64,000 nucleotides of DNA from Pseudarthrobacter sp. GA104 (GTDB taxonomy: Bacteria; Actinomycetota; Actinomycetes; Actinomycetales; Micrococcaceae), in NCBI RefSeq assembly GCF_009741265.1, contig NZ_WOWL01000001.1:3286001-3350000 (forward strand). Reading direction: 5' to 3'. The notes beneath the pieces are model-generated. The model made no database searches. It was given only the letters and a program-made list of their open reading frames with translations, and was not told where the DNA came from. Positions within the stretch are counted from its first letter, which is position 1; each line of letters starts with the position of its first letter. This document shows positions 1 to 7,712 of the stretch, piece after piece. The translations under genes and the position numbers were made by a program.

Positions 1-1
1 C

Positions 2-544
2 CCGGGTGTATACGAAAACTGGCAGTTCATGATGCCGCTCATCCAGTCCATCCACGACGCCGGCCATCCCGTCCACGTGGTCACGGTGCTGCAGCGGAAC
101 CAGCTGGACGTCCCCGCGGCGGCCCGGATGGTGGCGCAGCACCTGGAGGAAGCGGGGCTGCGGGACGCCGCGATCGTGGCGCACAGCAAGGGCGGCCTGA
201 TCGGAAAGTACGCCATGCTGACGCTGGACCCTGAGCAGCGGATCGACAGGATGGTCACGGTGTGCACGCCGTTCTCCGGTTCGCGCTATGCCAGGTACAT
301 GCTGCTGCCGAGCCTGCGCATCTTTTCGCCCCGGCACCCCCTGACCCTCGAACTGGCCCGCGAAGAGGCGATCAACAGCCGGATCACGTCCATCTACGGC
401 CCGTTCGATCCGCACATTCCGGAGGGCAGCGTCCTTCCGGGCGCCACCAACATCGAGCTGCCCACCGCAGGGCACTTCCGGATTTTGGGTGATCCTGAGA
501 CGGCGCGGATCATCGTTGAGCAGCTGAACCTCGACGAGCCGTGA
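2..544 (+). CDS. alpha/beta hydrolase (lipase-like), 5'-truncated
   Basis: The reading frame is open from base 2 and enters the window already coding (PGVYENWQF), so the true start lies upstream. What is visible is the body of an alpha/beta hydrolase: a nucleophile elbow IVAHSKGGLIG (GxSxG with Ala in the first position), then TVCTPFSGS as in triacylglycerol lipases and PGAP1-like esterases, and a C-terminal catalytic His in LPTAGHFRIL. The substrate cannot be told. Its TGA overlaps the GTG start of the next gene (GTGA), so the two are probably translationally coupled. An internal ATG at 29 would give a 171-residue product but would lose the first strand of the fold. Confidence 0.8.
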   Translation, partial: PGVYENWQFMMPLIQSIHDAGHPVHVVTVLQRNQLDVPAAARMVAQHLEEAGLRDAAIVAHSKGGLIGKYAMLTLDPEQRIDRMVTVCTPFSGSRYARYMLLPSLRIFSPRHPLTLELAREEAINSRITSIYGPFDPHIPEGSVLPGATNIELPTAGHFRILGDPETARIIVEQLNLDEP

Positions 545-1485
545 CCCCCGGGCTGGAAAATCCGGATGTCGGGGACCCGCATATGGGGTCCTCCGACGCG
601 GGGTCCGCGCGGGCGGTTCCGGACGAACCTGACCACTCCCGTTCCAGCAGCGCCGTGGAGCGCCGGCAGAGCAGGTGGGCCACAGTCCTGGCGGTGCTGC
701 AGCGGCTGCTGTACCTGGCGGTCACCGTCGCCGTCGGCTGGGCGGTGTACTTTTTCCTGCTCGCCAGGCTTTCCCGCGGCCCTGAGCAGGCGTGGGTGTT
801 CCTGCCCGTCTGGCTGATCCTGGCCTATGCGCTGCTGCCGCGCGTCCACAAGATCCTGAGCAGCCTGTACATCCCGGACTACTTCATCGGCCGGGCAAGG
901 ACGGGCGACGGCGTGCTGGGCGATCCCGTCAATCTCGCCGTAGTGGGGACGGAGGAAGAGCTGCGGCGGGCCATGCTTTCCGCCGGCTGGGTGGAGGCGG
1001 ATCCCATCACCCCGGCGACCGCCTGGCACACCCTGGTGTCCACCGTCCTGGGCCGCAGCTATCCCGCCGCCCCGGTAAGTTCCCTGTACGTCTTCGGCAA
1101 CAGGCAGGACCTGGCGTTCCAGCGCGAGATCGACGGGAACCCGCGCAAGCGGCACCATGTCCGGTTCTGGAAGTGCCCGCCCGGTTGGATGCTGCCCGGA
1201 GGCCTGTCCGTGGACTGGGTGGGGGCCGGCACGTACGACAGGAGCGTGGGACTGTCCCTGTTCACGTTCCAGATCACGCACAAAATTGCCGACCGTACGG
1301 ACGAGGAACGCGACTTCATCATCGCCACGCTGCAGGCAGCCGAGGCCGTGCAGTCCGTGCACGTCATCCTCAACTACTCCAGCGGCTACCACCACCGCAA
1401 CGGCGGCGGCGATGCCATCCGCACCGACGGGCATCTGCCGATCATTGACCTGTACGAGCCGGGCCGGCCGGGTGTTTCCGCCTGA
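541..1485 (+). CDS. LssY C-terminal domain membrane protein
   Basis: A 314-residue protein starting at the GTG that overlaps the hydrolase stop codon. Two membrane segments lie near residues 42-65 (LYLAVTVAVGWAVYFFLLA) and 78-95. The rest is soluble and matches the LssY C-terminal domain: DPVNLAVVGTEEELRRAM, then AGWVEADP, then SLYVFGNRQDLAFQ, and RKRHHVRFWK. This domain is found fused to PAP2 phosphatases or alone; its biochemical role is not established. Here it is coupled to a lipase-like gene, which suggests a job at the envelope or on lipids (inference). Confidence 0.75.
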   Translation: MTPGLENPDVGDPHMGSSDAGSARAVPDEPDHSRSSSAVERRQSRWATVLAVLQRLLYLAVTVAVGWAVYFFLLARLSRGPEQAWVFLPVWLILAYALLPRVHKILSSLYIPDYFIGRARTGDGVLGDPVNLAVVGTEEELRRAMLSAGWVEADPITPATAWHTLVSTVLGRSYPAAPVSSLYVFGNRQDLAFQREIDGNPRKRHHVRFWKCPPGWMLPGGLSVDWVGAGTYDRSVGLSLFTFQITHKIADRTDEERDFIIATLQAAEAVQSVHVILNYSSGYHHRNGGGDAIRTDGHLPIIDLYEPGRPGVSA

Positions 1486-1645
1486 CTGCAGGTGCGGGGC
1501 GCCCGAACCTCGCATACGCTCCGAGTCCAATCGAAACCAGGATGAGGGCAGTACCTGTGGCCTCGGGCCCGGCCAGCAAGCCCGCGGCCAGGAACCCGCT
1601 GTCCATTGCCAGGGCGAGGAAGTGAATCCTCGGCGGTATCCTCAT
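1442..1645 (-). CDS. small putative membrane protein
   Basis: A 67-residue reading frame with one hydrophobic stretch (DSGFLAAGLLAGPEATGTAL, continuing as ILVSIGLGAYA) and a basic, proline-rich tail. Its ATG is preceded by a strong ribosome-binding site (GGGGAGG, 6 nt spacing), the main reason to believe it. It runs opposite to the LssY_C gene and overlaps its last 44 bases. It fills a stretch that otherwise has no gene. No family recognised; the call rests on the ribosome-binding site and membrane composition. Confidence 0.4.
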   Translation of the reverse strand: MRIPPRIHFLALAMDSGFLAAGLLAGPEATGTALILVSIGLGAYARFGRPAPAVRRKHPAGPARTGQ

Positions 1646-1686
1646 CTGACGCCTCCCCGCCCGGCACGCTTTGCCTGGCCCGCGGA

Positions 1687-2199
1687 TCAGTCGCGTTCAG
1701 GCGCGCCCGTGCGCAGGACCTGGAAGTCTGCTCCCAGTTCAACGTCAACTTCGGAGCCGTCGTCAAGAATGATTTCCGCCTCGTAGGCGGCGCCGCCTTC
1801 ATTCTCCCTTTCGACGTCCCCGATCCGGCCCTTGCCCACGTTCGCCAGTGCGGCTTGTCCTGCCCTGTCGCGGTCTGCAGCGCTCAGCGGCTGCCCTGAA
1901 TCGTCGTCCCGGCCCTCCGAGACCACCCGGAACGAGCTGTCGAGTTCCACTTCCACCCGGTTGCCGTTGTTCAACTGAACGTTCACTTCGTAGGAAGTAT
2001 TGGGGTCGTTGTCAGTCTCGGCGCTGATAACGGTGCCGGGACCCGTGCGGGCAATGGCCGCATCGCTGGCCTGCTGCAGGGCGCTTCCGGTCAACGGCTG
2101 GTCGTCGCCCGGGGCGGTGCCGGCAGTGGCGACGGACGCTCCGGTGATGGCGGCTGCCGCGGCAGCAACGCCTGTGATCAATAGAATTTTCCGGCCCAT
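1687..2199 (-). CDS. exported PepSY-domain protein
   Basis: The start is the ATG at 2199, preceded by CAGGAG 6 nt upstream; it gives a 170-residue protein with a clean signal peptide (MGRKILLITGVAAAAAAITG, then an Ala-rich cleavage region). Two PepSY repeats follow, near residues 45-95 (ISAETDNDPNTSYEVNVQL) and 115-165 (IGDVERENEGGAAYEAEIIL). Each ends in a strand-turn-strand with VEVELDSSFRVV or VDVELGADFQVL. PepSY domains often inhibit peptidases or act as periplasmic sensors. The gene diverges from the histidine kinase at 2403 and shares its promoter region, so it is a likely target or partner of that two-component system (inference). Confidence 0.8.
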   Translation of the reverse strand: MGRKILLITGVAAAAAAITGASVATAGTAPGDDQPLTGSALQQASDAAIARTGPGTVISAETDNDPNTSYEVNVQLNNGNRVEVELDSSFRVVSEGRDDDSGQPLSAADRDRAGQAALANVGKGRIGDVERENEGGAAYEAEIILDDGSEVDVELGADFQVLRTGAPERD

Positions 2200-2293
2200 G
2201 ACGGTCTCCTGTTGTGTGGCCCCCAGCAGATCCTGATCGATAAAACCAGTGTGCTGCCAAGGCTTCTGCGCCCACAAATTTCGCCGGGCAAAT

Positions 2294-2319
2294 CTCAGCC
2301 AGGGCTCAGTTTGCCTCAG
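2294..2319. promoter_or_regulatory. candidate response-regulator binding repeats
   Basis: Three direct copies of CTCAG start at 2294, 2305 and 2315, a spacing of 11 and 10 bp, which puts them on one face of the helix. They lie between the divergent PepSY and histidine kinase genes. Tandem half-sites about one helical turn apart are what OmpR-family dimers bind. Assignment to the regulator encoded at 3841-4551 is inference. Confidence 0.4.
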
Positions 2320-2402
2320 CAGGGGCACAGCCTGGACAAGGGAATCAAAAACAGTTGCCGGGAGGGTTTGTCACAGGCGGCAGCGGGACGCATCCTTGGT
2401 TC

Positions 2403-3893
2403 ATGGATGCCGAAAAGCGGCGCCCCCGCTTCGGGAAAACGCGCACCCGACGCTGGGGGGTGCGCAAGCGGGCAACGGCTACGGCGGTCGCCTTTGTGGC
2501 GGCCGCGATGCTCGTCGGCGGACTGATTCTCCTGCTGCTGCTGCAGAGGGCCCTGCTGGCGTCCACCGAAAGGCTCACCCGGCTCCAAGCCGAGGATGTG
2601 GTGGCCCACATCGCGGAACAGGACCTCGAGGAAGCGGCCAACTACGTCAGGTCTGCGGCGCGTCCGGGCCAGTACATCCAGATCCTGGACCCCAACGGAG
2701 CTGTCCTGGCGGCGTCGGTCCCCGCCGCGGCTACCAGGCCCATTACGGCGCTGCGGCCGGAAGCCAAACAAACGCTGTTCGAGAATGTCTCCGTGCAGCA
2801 GAGCCTGTTCGATGATGACCTGCTCGTTGCGGCCACGGGCGTCGGCGAGGACGGGAAGGTGTACACCGTAGCCGTTGCCGCCACGGTAACAGTGCAGGCG
2901 GAGACCGTGGCCACCGTGGCATGGTTCATCCTTGGCGCCGCGCCACTCCTCCTGGCAGGTGTGGGCTTCGGGGTCTGGATCCTCGTGGGACGGTCACTGC
3001 GGCAGGTTGAGCAGATCCGCGACCAGGTTGCGGGCATTAACGCCCGGAGCCTGGACGGCCGGGTGGGGGTGCCCCGGACGTCCGACGAGATCCAGGCCTT
3101 GGCGCAGACGATGAACATGATGCTGGACCGGCTGGAGGCCTCGGACCGGGAACAGCGGCGCTTCGTTTCCGATGCGAGCCACGAACTGCGCAGCCCGCTG
3201 GCAACCCTCAGCGCCGCGGTGGAGATCGCAGCTGCCGATCCGTCCGGGGCCATGTGGGAGGAGACCAAGGAGGTTGTGGCCGGGGAAACGGCCCGGATGC
3301 GCTACCTGGTCCAGGACCTGCTGACCCTGGCCAAGGCCGATGACCAGGGCCTGCGCCTGGAGGCGGCGGACGTGGACCTGGACGACGTCCTCAACGACGA
3401 AGTCCGCCGCCTGCGCTGCACCAGCAGGCACGAGATCGAGGCCAGGCTTGAACCGGCCCGGATCACCGGTGATGTCCGGAGCCTCGGCCGGGCCATCAGG
3501 AATGTCCTGGACAACGCGGAGCGGTACGCGCGGGCCCGGATCGGCATCCAGGTGCGCAACTCGCCGGACGGCGTGCTGCTCACCATCGATGACGACGGCC
3601 CGCCGGTGCCCGTTGCCGAACGAGAGCGGATCTTTGAACGCTTTGTCCGGCTTGACGAAAGCCGGTCGCGCGAAAGCGGCGGCAGCGGCCTGGGTTTGGC
3701 CATCACGTCCGCGATCGTCAGCGCCCACGGCGGCCGGATCCTGTGCACGGAAGCTCCCGACGGCGGCTGCCGGTTCGAGCTGGCATTTCCCGCCCAGGCC
3801 ACCAGGGTTGAGTCCGCCGAGAAGGCCTTGGCCCAGCCGCTCACTCCGCTGAAAGGGCCGGGGAAACCGCTGCGGCAGGGCGGTCGGGGGTGA
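2403..3893 (+). CDS. sensor histidine kinase (HAMP, HisKA, HATPase)
   Basis: Membrane sensor kinase of about 496 residues. I choose the ATG at 2403 because CATCCT ends 6 nt before it, matching the leaderless pattern seen across the window; an upstream TTG at 2355 would add 16 residues. Segments: TM1 near residues 22-50, an extracytoplasmic loop to about 160, TM2 near 165-195, a HAMP linker, the HisKA box FVSDASHELRSPLATL with phospho-acceptor His about residue 260, then the N box (RNVLDNAERYARA), G1 (DDDGPPVP) and G2 (GGSGLGLAI) of the ATPase. It is a class I EnvZ-like kinase. Its 3' end overlaps the 3' end of the response regulator by 53 bp on the other strand, an unusual arrangement for a cognate pair. 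Stimulus unknown. Confidence 0.9.
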   Translation: MDAEKRRPRFGKTRTRRWGVRKRATATAVAFVAAAMLVGGLILLLLLQRALLASTERLTRLQAEDVVAHIAEQDLEEAANYVRSAARPGQYIQILDPNGAVLAASVPAAATRPITALRPEAKQTLFENVSVQQSLFDDDLLVAATGVGEDGKVYTVAVAATVTVQAETVATVAWFILGAAPLLLAGVGFGVWILVGRSLRQVEQIRDQVAGINARSLDGRVGVPRTSDEIQALAQTMNMMLDRLEASDREQRRFVSDASHELRSPLATLSAAVEIAAADPSGAMWEETKEVVAGETARMRYLVQDLLTLAKADDQGLRLEAADVDLDDVLNDEVRRLRCTSRHEIEARLEPARITGDVRSLGRAIRNVLDNAERYARARIGIQVRNSPDGVLLTIDDDGPPVPVAERERIFERFVRLDESRSRESGGSGLGLAITSAIVSAHGGRILCTEAPDGGCRFELAFPAQATRVESAEKALAQPLTPLKGPGKPLRQGGRG

Positions 3894-4551
3894 GCATGTA
3901 CCCCATTCCCCGGATGGTGGTCAGGGTGTGCAGCCCGAAAGGCGTATCGATTTTCCGCCTCAGGTAGCCCATGTACACCTCGACGACGTTGCCCCCTCCC
4001 TCGAAGTCGGAACCCCAGACGTTGTCCAGGATTTCGGACTTGGACACCACCTGGCCGTGCCGGCGCATCAGGTAGTACAGCAGCGCGTATTCCTTGGCGG
4101 TGAGCCCGATGGGGGTGTCTCCGCGGCGGACACTGCGGCTCACGGAATCCAGGTTCAGGCTTCCGAGGGCGAGGACCACAGGCCGCTCGGGGGCGCCGCG
4201 GCGTGCCAGGGCCCGGATGCGGGCCACCAGCACCAGGAAGCTGAAGGGCTTTGTAAGGTAGTCGTCCGCGCCAAGATCGAAGGCGTCGGTCTGGTCGTAC
4301 TCACCGTCTTTTGCCGTCAGCATCAGGACCGGCGTCCAGATCCGGTGTTCCCGGATTCCCCTGAGTACGTCGTAGCCGTTCTTCAGGGGCAGCATCAGGT
4401 CCAGCAGGATCACGTCATAGGGGTTCTCCACTGCAGCCCGCAGGCCGCTGACGCCGTCGTGTGCGAGGTCCACGACGAACCCTTCATTGCGCAGCCCGCG
4501 CCGAACCGTTTCGGCCAGCACCACTTCGTCGTCGACGATCAGGACCCTCAT
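3841..4551 (-). CDS. OmpR-family response regulator
   Basis: A 236-residue two-domain regulator. The receiver has the acidic pocket VDDE (D7-D8), the phospho-acceptor D51 in ILLDLMLPLKNG, the Thr in LMLTAKDG and Lys 101-region switch residues. The C-terminal winged helix has GLTAKEYALLYYLMRRHGQVVSK and the VEVYMGYLRRKID recognition region. GGGAGG precedes the ATG. It is convergent with, and overlaps, the kinase at 2403-3893, which is its probable partner. Related systems (MprA, CutR, TcrA types) control envelope genes; the adjacent PepSY and PAP2 genes fit that but the targets are not shown. Confidence 0.9.
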   Translation of the reverse strand: MRVLIVDDEVVLAETVRRGLRNEGFVVDLAHDGVSGLRAAVENPYDVILLDLMLPLKNGYDVLRGIREHRIWTPVLMLTAKDGEYDQTDAFDLGADDYLTKPFSFLVLVARIRALARRGAPERPVVLALGSLNLDSVSRSVRRGDTPIGLTAKEYALLYYLMRRHGQVVSKSEILDNVWGSDFEGGGNVVEVYMGYLRRKIDTPFGLHTLTTIRGMGYMLTPDRPAAAVSPALSAE

Positions 4552-4633
4552 GACCGCGCCTCCCGGTTCATACCGACAGTATCCCTGACCCCGTTGGGCT
4601 GCACCACACTCGGCACGGGGTAGGCGGCCGGAA

Positions 4634-4671
4634 GTCCCGGCGCCGCCTTGGGGGGCATACGGCGCCGGGAC
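4634..4671. repeat. 12-bp perfect inverted repeat
   Basis: GTCCCGGCGCCG at 4634-4645 and its exact complement at 4660-4671, with a 14-nt loop. It lies between the end of the PAP2 gene and the start of the response regulator, both on the minus strand. There is no T-run after it, so it is either a factor-dependent terminator for the PAP2 message or a control element upstream of the regulator. The rest of the gap 4552-4857 shows nothing I can support. Confidence 0.5.
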
Positions 4672-4857
4672 GCGGGATACCTGGCGGCGCCCACTTCAAA
4701 ACGACGCCAGGAGACCGATGGGCGGGGTCAAAGAGCACCAATGTGGTCGAAATCCCCGGCCAAGCACCAGCAAGTATTCACGGGCTGTATCAAAAAAGGG
4801 GCCGGAAATTCCTCAAGAAACGGTCAACATTCACCCAGCGGGGGTCAGAGGCGACCG

Positions 4858-5763
4858 TCAGCGCCCTGGCGGGTCCCGCCGTCGTGCGGCATACGCGAAC
4901 AGTGAGGTGGTGGCGACGGTGGCCAGGTACCCGGCGATCACGATCAGCGCAATCCCGGCCCAGAAATAGTTCGTGGTGCTGGCCTCCTGCCAGGGGCCGG
5001 GCGCGATGCGGGCCAGCGAGTACACCGCCACCGCCGCGGACACCAGCCCGATCGCAACCGGCAGCGTCAGCCAGAGCCGTGCCGAGCCGATGTGCCTGCC
5101 GAACCCGTCCCACTCATTCCAGGACCCGCGCCGCATGATGAGCCACCCCGCCGGAATCATGAACGCGCCCACCAGCAGGAACGCGGCCACCACGTCAGCA
5201 GGCCGGTGCCACTGGTTGATCAGCGTGGAGACCCCTGAGGCGATGGCGAAGGTGCCGCCCACGAAACCGGCCATCGGACGCCACCGGGGGGAGGCCATGA
5301 GGAAGACCGCGGCCGCAGCCGACGCCGCCAGCGTGGTGTGCCCGGACGGCAGCGAGTTCAGCTCCAGCGTCACCACACCCTTGTCCGGACGGGCCGGGAG
5401 CAGGTCCTTCAGCATCTGGGTGGCGATGTTCGCCCCGACGCACGCGGCCACGGCGATCCCGGCCTCCGTCCAGTGCTTACGGATCACCGTGACAAACAAA
5501 ACCACGACGGCGGCCATCACCAGTGAGATGGTGGGCAGCAGGTCCAGGAACCGTGTGCTCGCCTTGCCCGCCGGGCCGTGGATGCCCACGGCCTCCACCA
5601 GCGCCGACTCATCGATGAACTGGCCGGTGGTGGTCTGCACGAAGTAGTAGTAGGTGGCGATCAGTCCGGCCACGCAGGCCAGGGTGGCAAGCACGAACAG
5701 GAAGCCCGACCCCGGCGCGGGTCGGGCCGGTGTCCTGCTGGGTGCCTGCCGTTGGAAAGTCAT
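4858..5763 (-). CDS. PAP2-superfamily membrane phosphatase
   Basis: A 301-residue protein with about six membrane spans and the type 2 phosphatidic acid phosphatase signature: motif 1 KDLLPARPD, motif 2 LPSGHTT, motif 3 GVSTLINQWHRPADV. Family members dephosphorylate phosphatidate, undecaprenyl diphosphate or similar lipids at the outer face of the membrane. In motif 3 the Arg of the usual SR-x5-H-x3-D is Thr (S-T-x5-H-x3-D), while both catalytic His residues are present, so activity could be altered. The C terminus is basic. Transcribed toward the response regulator with about 300 bp between. Confidence 0.8.
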   Translation of the reverse strand: MTFQRQAPSRTPARPAPGSGFLFVLATLACVAGLIATYYYFVQTTTGQFIDESALVEAVGIHGPAGKASTRFLDLLPTISLVMAAVVVLFVTVIRKHWTEAGIAVAACVGANIATQMLKDLLPARPDKGVVTLELNSLPSGHTTLAASAAAAVFLMASPRWRPMAGFVGGTFAIASGVSTLINQWHRPADVVAAFLLVGAFMIPAGWLIMRRGSWNEWDGFGRHIGSARLWLTLPVAIGLVSAAVAVYSLARIAPGPWQEASTTNYFWAGIALIVIAGYLATVATTSLFAYAARRRDPPGR

Positions 5764-5802
5764 CGGTTTAAGGGTGTCACAGAAAGCTGGAAGCCGGCGT
5801 CA

Positions 5803-5868
5803 CCCAACTAGGTAGCGCCAAGTGTCGTTTTCAGGGTTCATAACGACACTTGGCGCTACCTAGTTGGG
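5803..5868. repeat. 66-bp palindromic element, copy A
   Basis: Arms of 27 bp (5803-5829 and 5842-5868) are perfect complements around a 12-nt loop. The arms contain ACTAGGTAGCGCCAAGTGTC. The same element recurs at 7635-7700 and 49960-50025 with identical arm and loop lengths. The right arm overlaps the end of the MFS gene and supplies its TAG stop. It can form a very stable hairpin on either strand and probably ends transcription, but the repeat across unrelated loci suggests a dispersed element. Confidence 0.85.
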
Positions 5869-7044
5869 CGGGGGCGGGCCGGCCGGGGCGAGGCGGGGGA
5901 GGCTGGCCGCTGCTATCAACAGCGCGAGGGCGCCGAGTCCGAAGGGCAGGGCGGTCAGCGTGGCCACGCCCCCTACCAGCAGCGGCCCGCCGGCGTCGCC
6001 GAGTTCGCGCCCGAGTTCGGCGGAGCCCATGGTGCGGCCCATGCGCTCGGGCGGGGTGGTGTCCGCCAGGTGCGCGAAACCCAGCGGCGTGGCCGCCCCA
6101 ACGCCGACCCCGATTGCCGCAGCGGCAAGGAAGATGGTGACCGGGCCCGGGGCGGCCGCGAGCACGCCGACACCCGCCGCGATGAGGAGGAGCCCCGCCG
6201 TCGTGCCCTTGTTGTCGGTGATGCGGTTCCGGTCCCGCAGCCGGCCGACCCGCGGCTGGGTCAGGACGGACCCGAGCGCCAGGAGGCTGACAGCGGCGGT
6301 GCCGGCGACGGCGTCCAGGCCGTGCCTCGTGGCCAGCGCCGGGAGGAATCCGACGGCGGCTCCGAGCGCCGCCGTCGATGCCGCCAGGACCAGCGTGGGA
6401 ACGAGGAAGCGCCGCTCGCCCACCTGCCGTGCGAGGTCCAGCACGGTGTACCGCTGGCGGGGCAGGGGTTCAAGGTGCGGCACGGCCAGCAGGACCCAGA
6501 CTGCCGTGGCTGCCGCGAGCACGGACAGGGTGCCGAAAAGCAGGGCGAAGCCGCCGGCCCAGATCAGGCCCGCGCCCAGCAGCGGCCCGATGATGTAGCC
6601 CAGGCTTTTCCACGACCCGTACCTGCCGAAGTAGGTGCCCGCATTTCCGCCCCGTGCGAGCCGGGCCACCATGGCGGACGACGCCGGCGAGAACGCGGAT
6701 GCCGCCGCGCCCTGGCCGAGCCGCGCCAGGGCCAGCATCAGCGGGTCCGCCGCCCAGAGCCCGATCAGGGACAGTGCGGCAAAAGCGAGCAGCCCGCCGA
6801 CGATGACGGGTTTGGCGCCGATCCTGTCGCTCAGGGCGCCGAAGACCGGCTTGAGGAAGACCTCGGAAACGTCGTACAGGGCGAGGAGGATGCCCAGGTT
6901 AAGCAGCGTCAGGCCGATGTTCCCGCTGTGCGCGCCCAGGCCCGCCGCGATGCTGTGGGCGCCGAATGCCGTCACGAACCCGGCGGCGTAGAGGGGCGCG
7001 GAGACGCTGGCGGCCTTGGCTGCAGCGGTGCGGGCGGCGGTCAC
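5860..7044 (-). CDS. MFS transporter
   Basis: A 394-residue, 12-span major facilitator protein. The A-motif after TM2 reads FLKPVFGALSDRIGAKPVI, and TM4 carries RLGQGAAASAFSPASSAMV. The second half repeats the fold (GRLRDRNRITDNKG). It begins with a GTG that overlaps the stop of the ChrB-like gene (GTGA), so both are one operon. Its stop codon lies in the arm of palindrome copy A. Substrate unknown; a drug or metabolite exporter is likely. Pairing with a ChrB-like regulator, where chrB usually pairs with the chromate pump ChrA, makes an oxyanion or stress role possible (inference). Confidence 0.85.
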   Translation of the reverse strand: MTAARTAAAKAASVSAPLYAAGFVTAFGAHSIAAGLGAHSGNIGLTLLNLGILLALYDVSEVFLKPVFGALSDRIGAKPVIVGGLLAFAALSLIGLWAADPLMLALARLGQGAAASAFSPASSAMVARLARGGNAGTYFGRYGSWKSLGYIIGPLLGAGLIWAGGFALLFGTLSVLAAATAVWVLLAVPHLEPLPRQRYTVLDLARQVGERRFLVPTLVLAASTAALGAAVGFLPALATRHGLDAVAGTAAVSLLALGSVLTQPRVGRLRDRNRITDNKGTTAGLLLIAAGVGVLAAAPGPVTIFLAAAAIGVGVGAATPLGFAHLADTTPPERMGRTMGSAELGRELGDAGGPLLVGGVATLTALPFGLGALALLIAAASLPRLAPAGPPPPN

Positions 7045-7583
7045 GAGTGCACCTCGCCGTAGACGAGGGCGGCAAAACCGTCCAGGGCTGTGGCGCAGTC
7101 ACCGAGCTTCCGCTCGGCACCCGCCGAAGCCGGGCTGCCGAAGACGTCCTTGGTCCGGAGGGCGCGGAACCAGCGGCGCAGCCGGTCCAGGCTCTGCTCC
7201 TCCTCCTCAAGCTCGGCCAGCGTGAACTTCCGCTTGGCGATTTCCTTCGCGATCTCGTCGGTGAACTTGCCGCAGTCGGCAACGAATTCCGCCCACTCCT
7301 CCGCGCGTGCAGCGGTGAAGAGTTCACGCAGCCTGGCGGCGTCGTCGTCGGCCGGCGCGGTGGTGAGCAGGAGCACCTCGCCGTTTCCGGCGGCGGCCAG
7401 CTCCTTGGCCTTCTTCGCGCCTTCGCGGCAGGCGGGCACGTCGGGCGCCGTCCAGGCGCCCTGCCCGACGGGGACCGCGCCGAAGCGCCGGAGTTCACGC
7501 CAGACCGCCACCCGGTGCCGCGAAGGCTCCGAGGGTACCTGCACGAGCATCACCAGCCAGGGCGCTTGTTCAAGGGAAGTCAC
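7041..7583 (-). CDS. ChrB N-terminal-domain protein
   Basis: A 180-residue protein resembling the N-terminal domain of ChrB chromate-responsive regulators: LVMLVQVPSEPSRHRVAVWRELRRFGAVPVGQGAWTAPD is the family-typical opening, followed by a helical Glu/Lys-rich tail. The rhodanese-like C-terminal half of full ChrB is absent. The GTG start at 7583 lies 7 nt after TACACT, a leaderless arrangement. A perfect 16-bp palindrome covers that hexamer, which suggests autoregulation. It heads an operon with the MFS gene. Chromate itself is not proven as the signal. Confidence 0.75.
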   Translation of the reverse strand: MTSLEQAPWLVMLVQVPSEPSRHRVAVWRELRRFGAVPVGQGAWTAPDVPACREGAKKAKELAAAGNGEVLLLTTAPADDDAARLRELFTAARAEEWAEFVADCGKFTDEIAKEIAKRKFTLAELEEEEQSLDRLRRWFRALRTKDVFGSPASAGAERKLGDCATALDGFAALVYGEVHS

Positions 7584-7592
7584 ACCATGAAG

Positions 7593-7608
7593 TGTAACAA
7601 CTGTTACA
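7593..7608. promoter_or_regulatory. 16-bp operator palindrome over chrB -10
   Basis: TGTAACAACTGTTACA is a perfect 7-2-7 inverted repeat. On the minus strand it overlaps the TACACT hexamer that ends 7 nt before the GTG of the ChrB-like gene. A protein bound here would block polymerase. Confidence 0.6.
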
Positions 7609-7634
7609 GGATCAGGAGTGCGGGTTGCCTCCCT

Positions 7635-7700
7635 CCCAAGTAGGTAGCGCTAAGTGTCGTTTTGACGCTCCAGAACGACACTTAGCGCTACCTAGTTGGG
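7635..7700. repeat. 66-bp palindromic element, copy B
   Basis: Second copy of the element at 5803: arms 7635-7661 and 7674-7700 pair at 26 of 27 positions around a 12-nt loop. It sits between the 3' end of the SRPBCC gene and the promoter of the ChrB-like gene, where it would end SRPBCC transcription. Confidence 0.85.
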
Positions 7701-7712
7701 AAGGGGCGGGGG

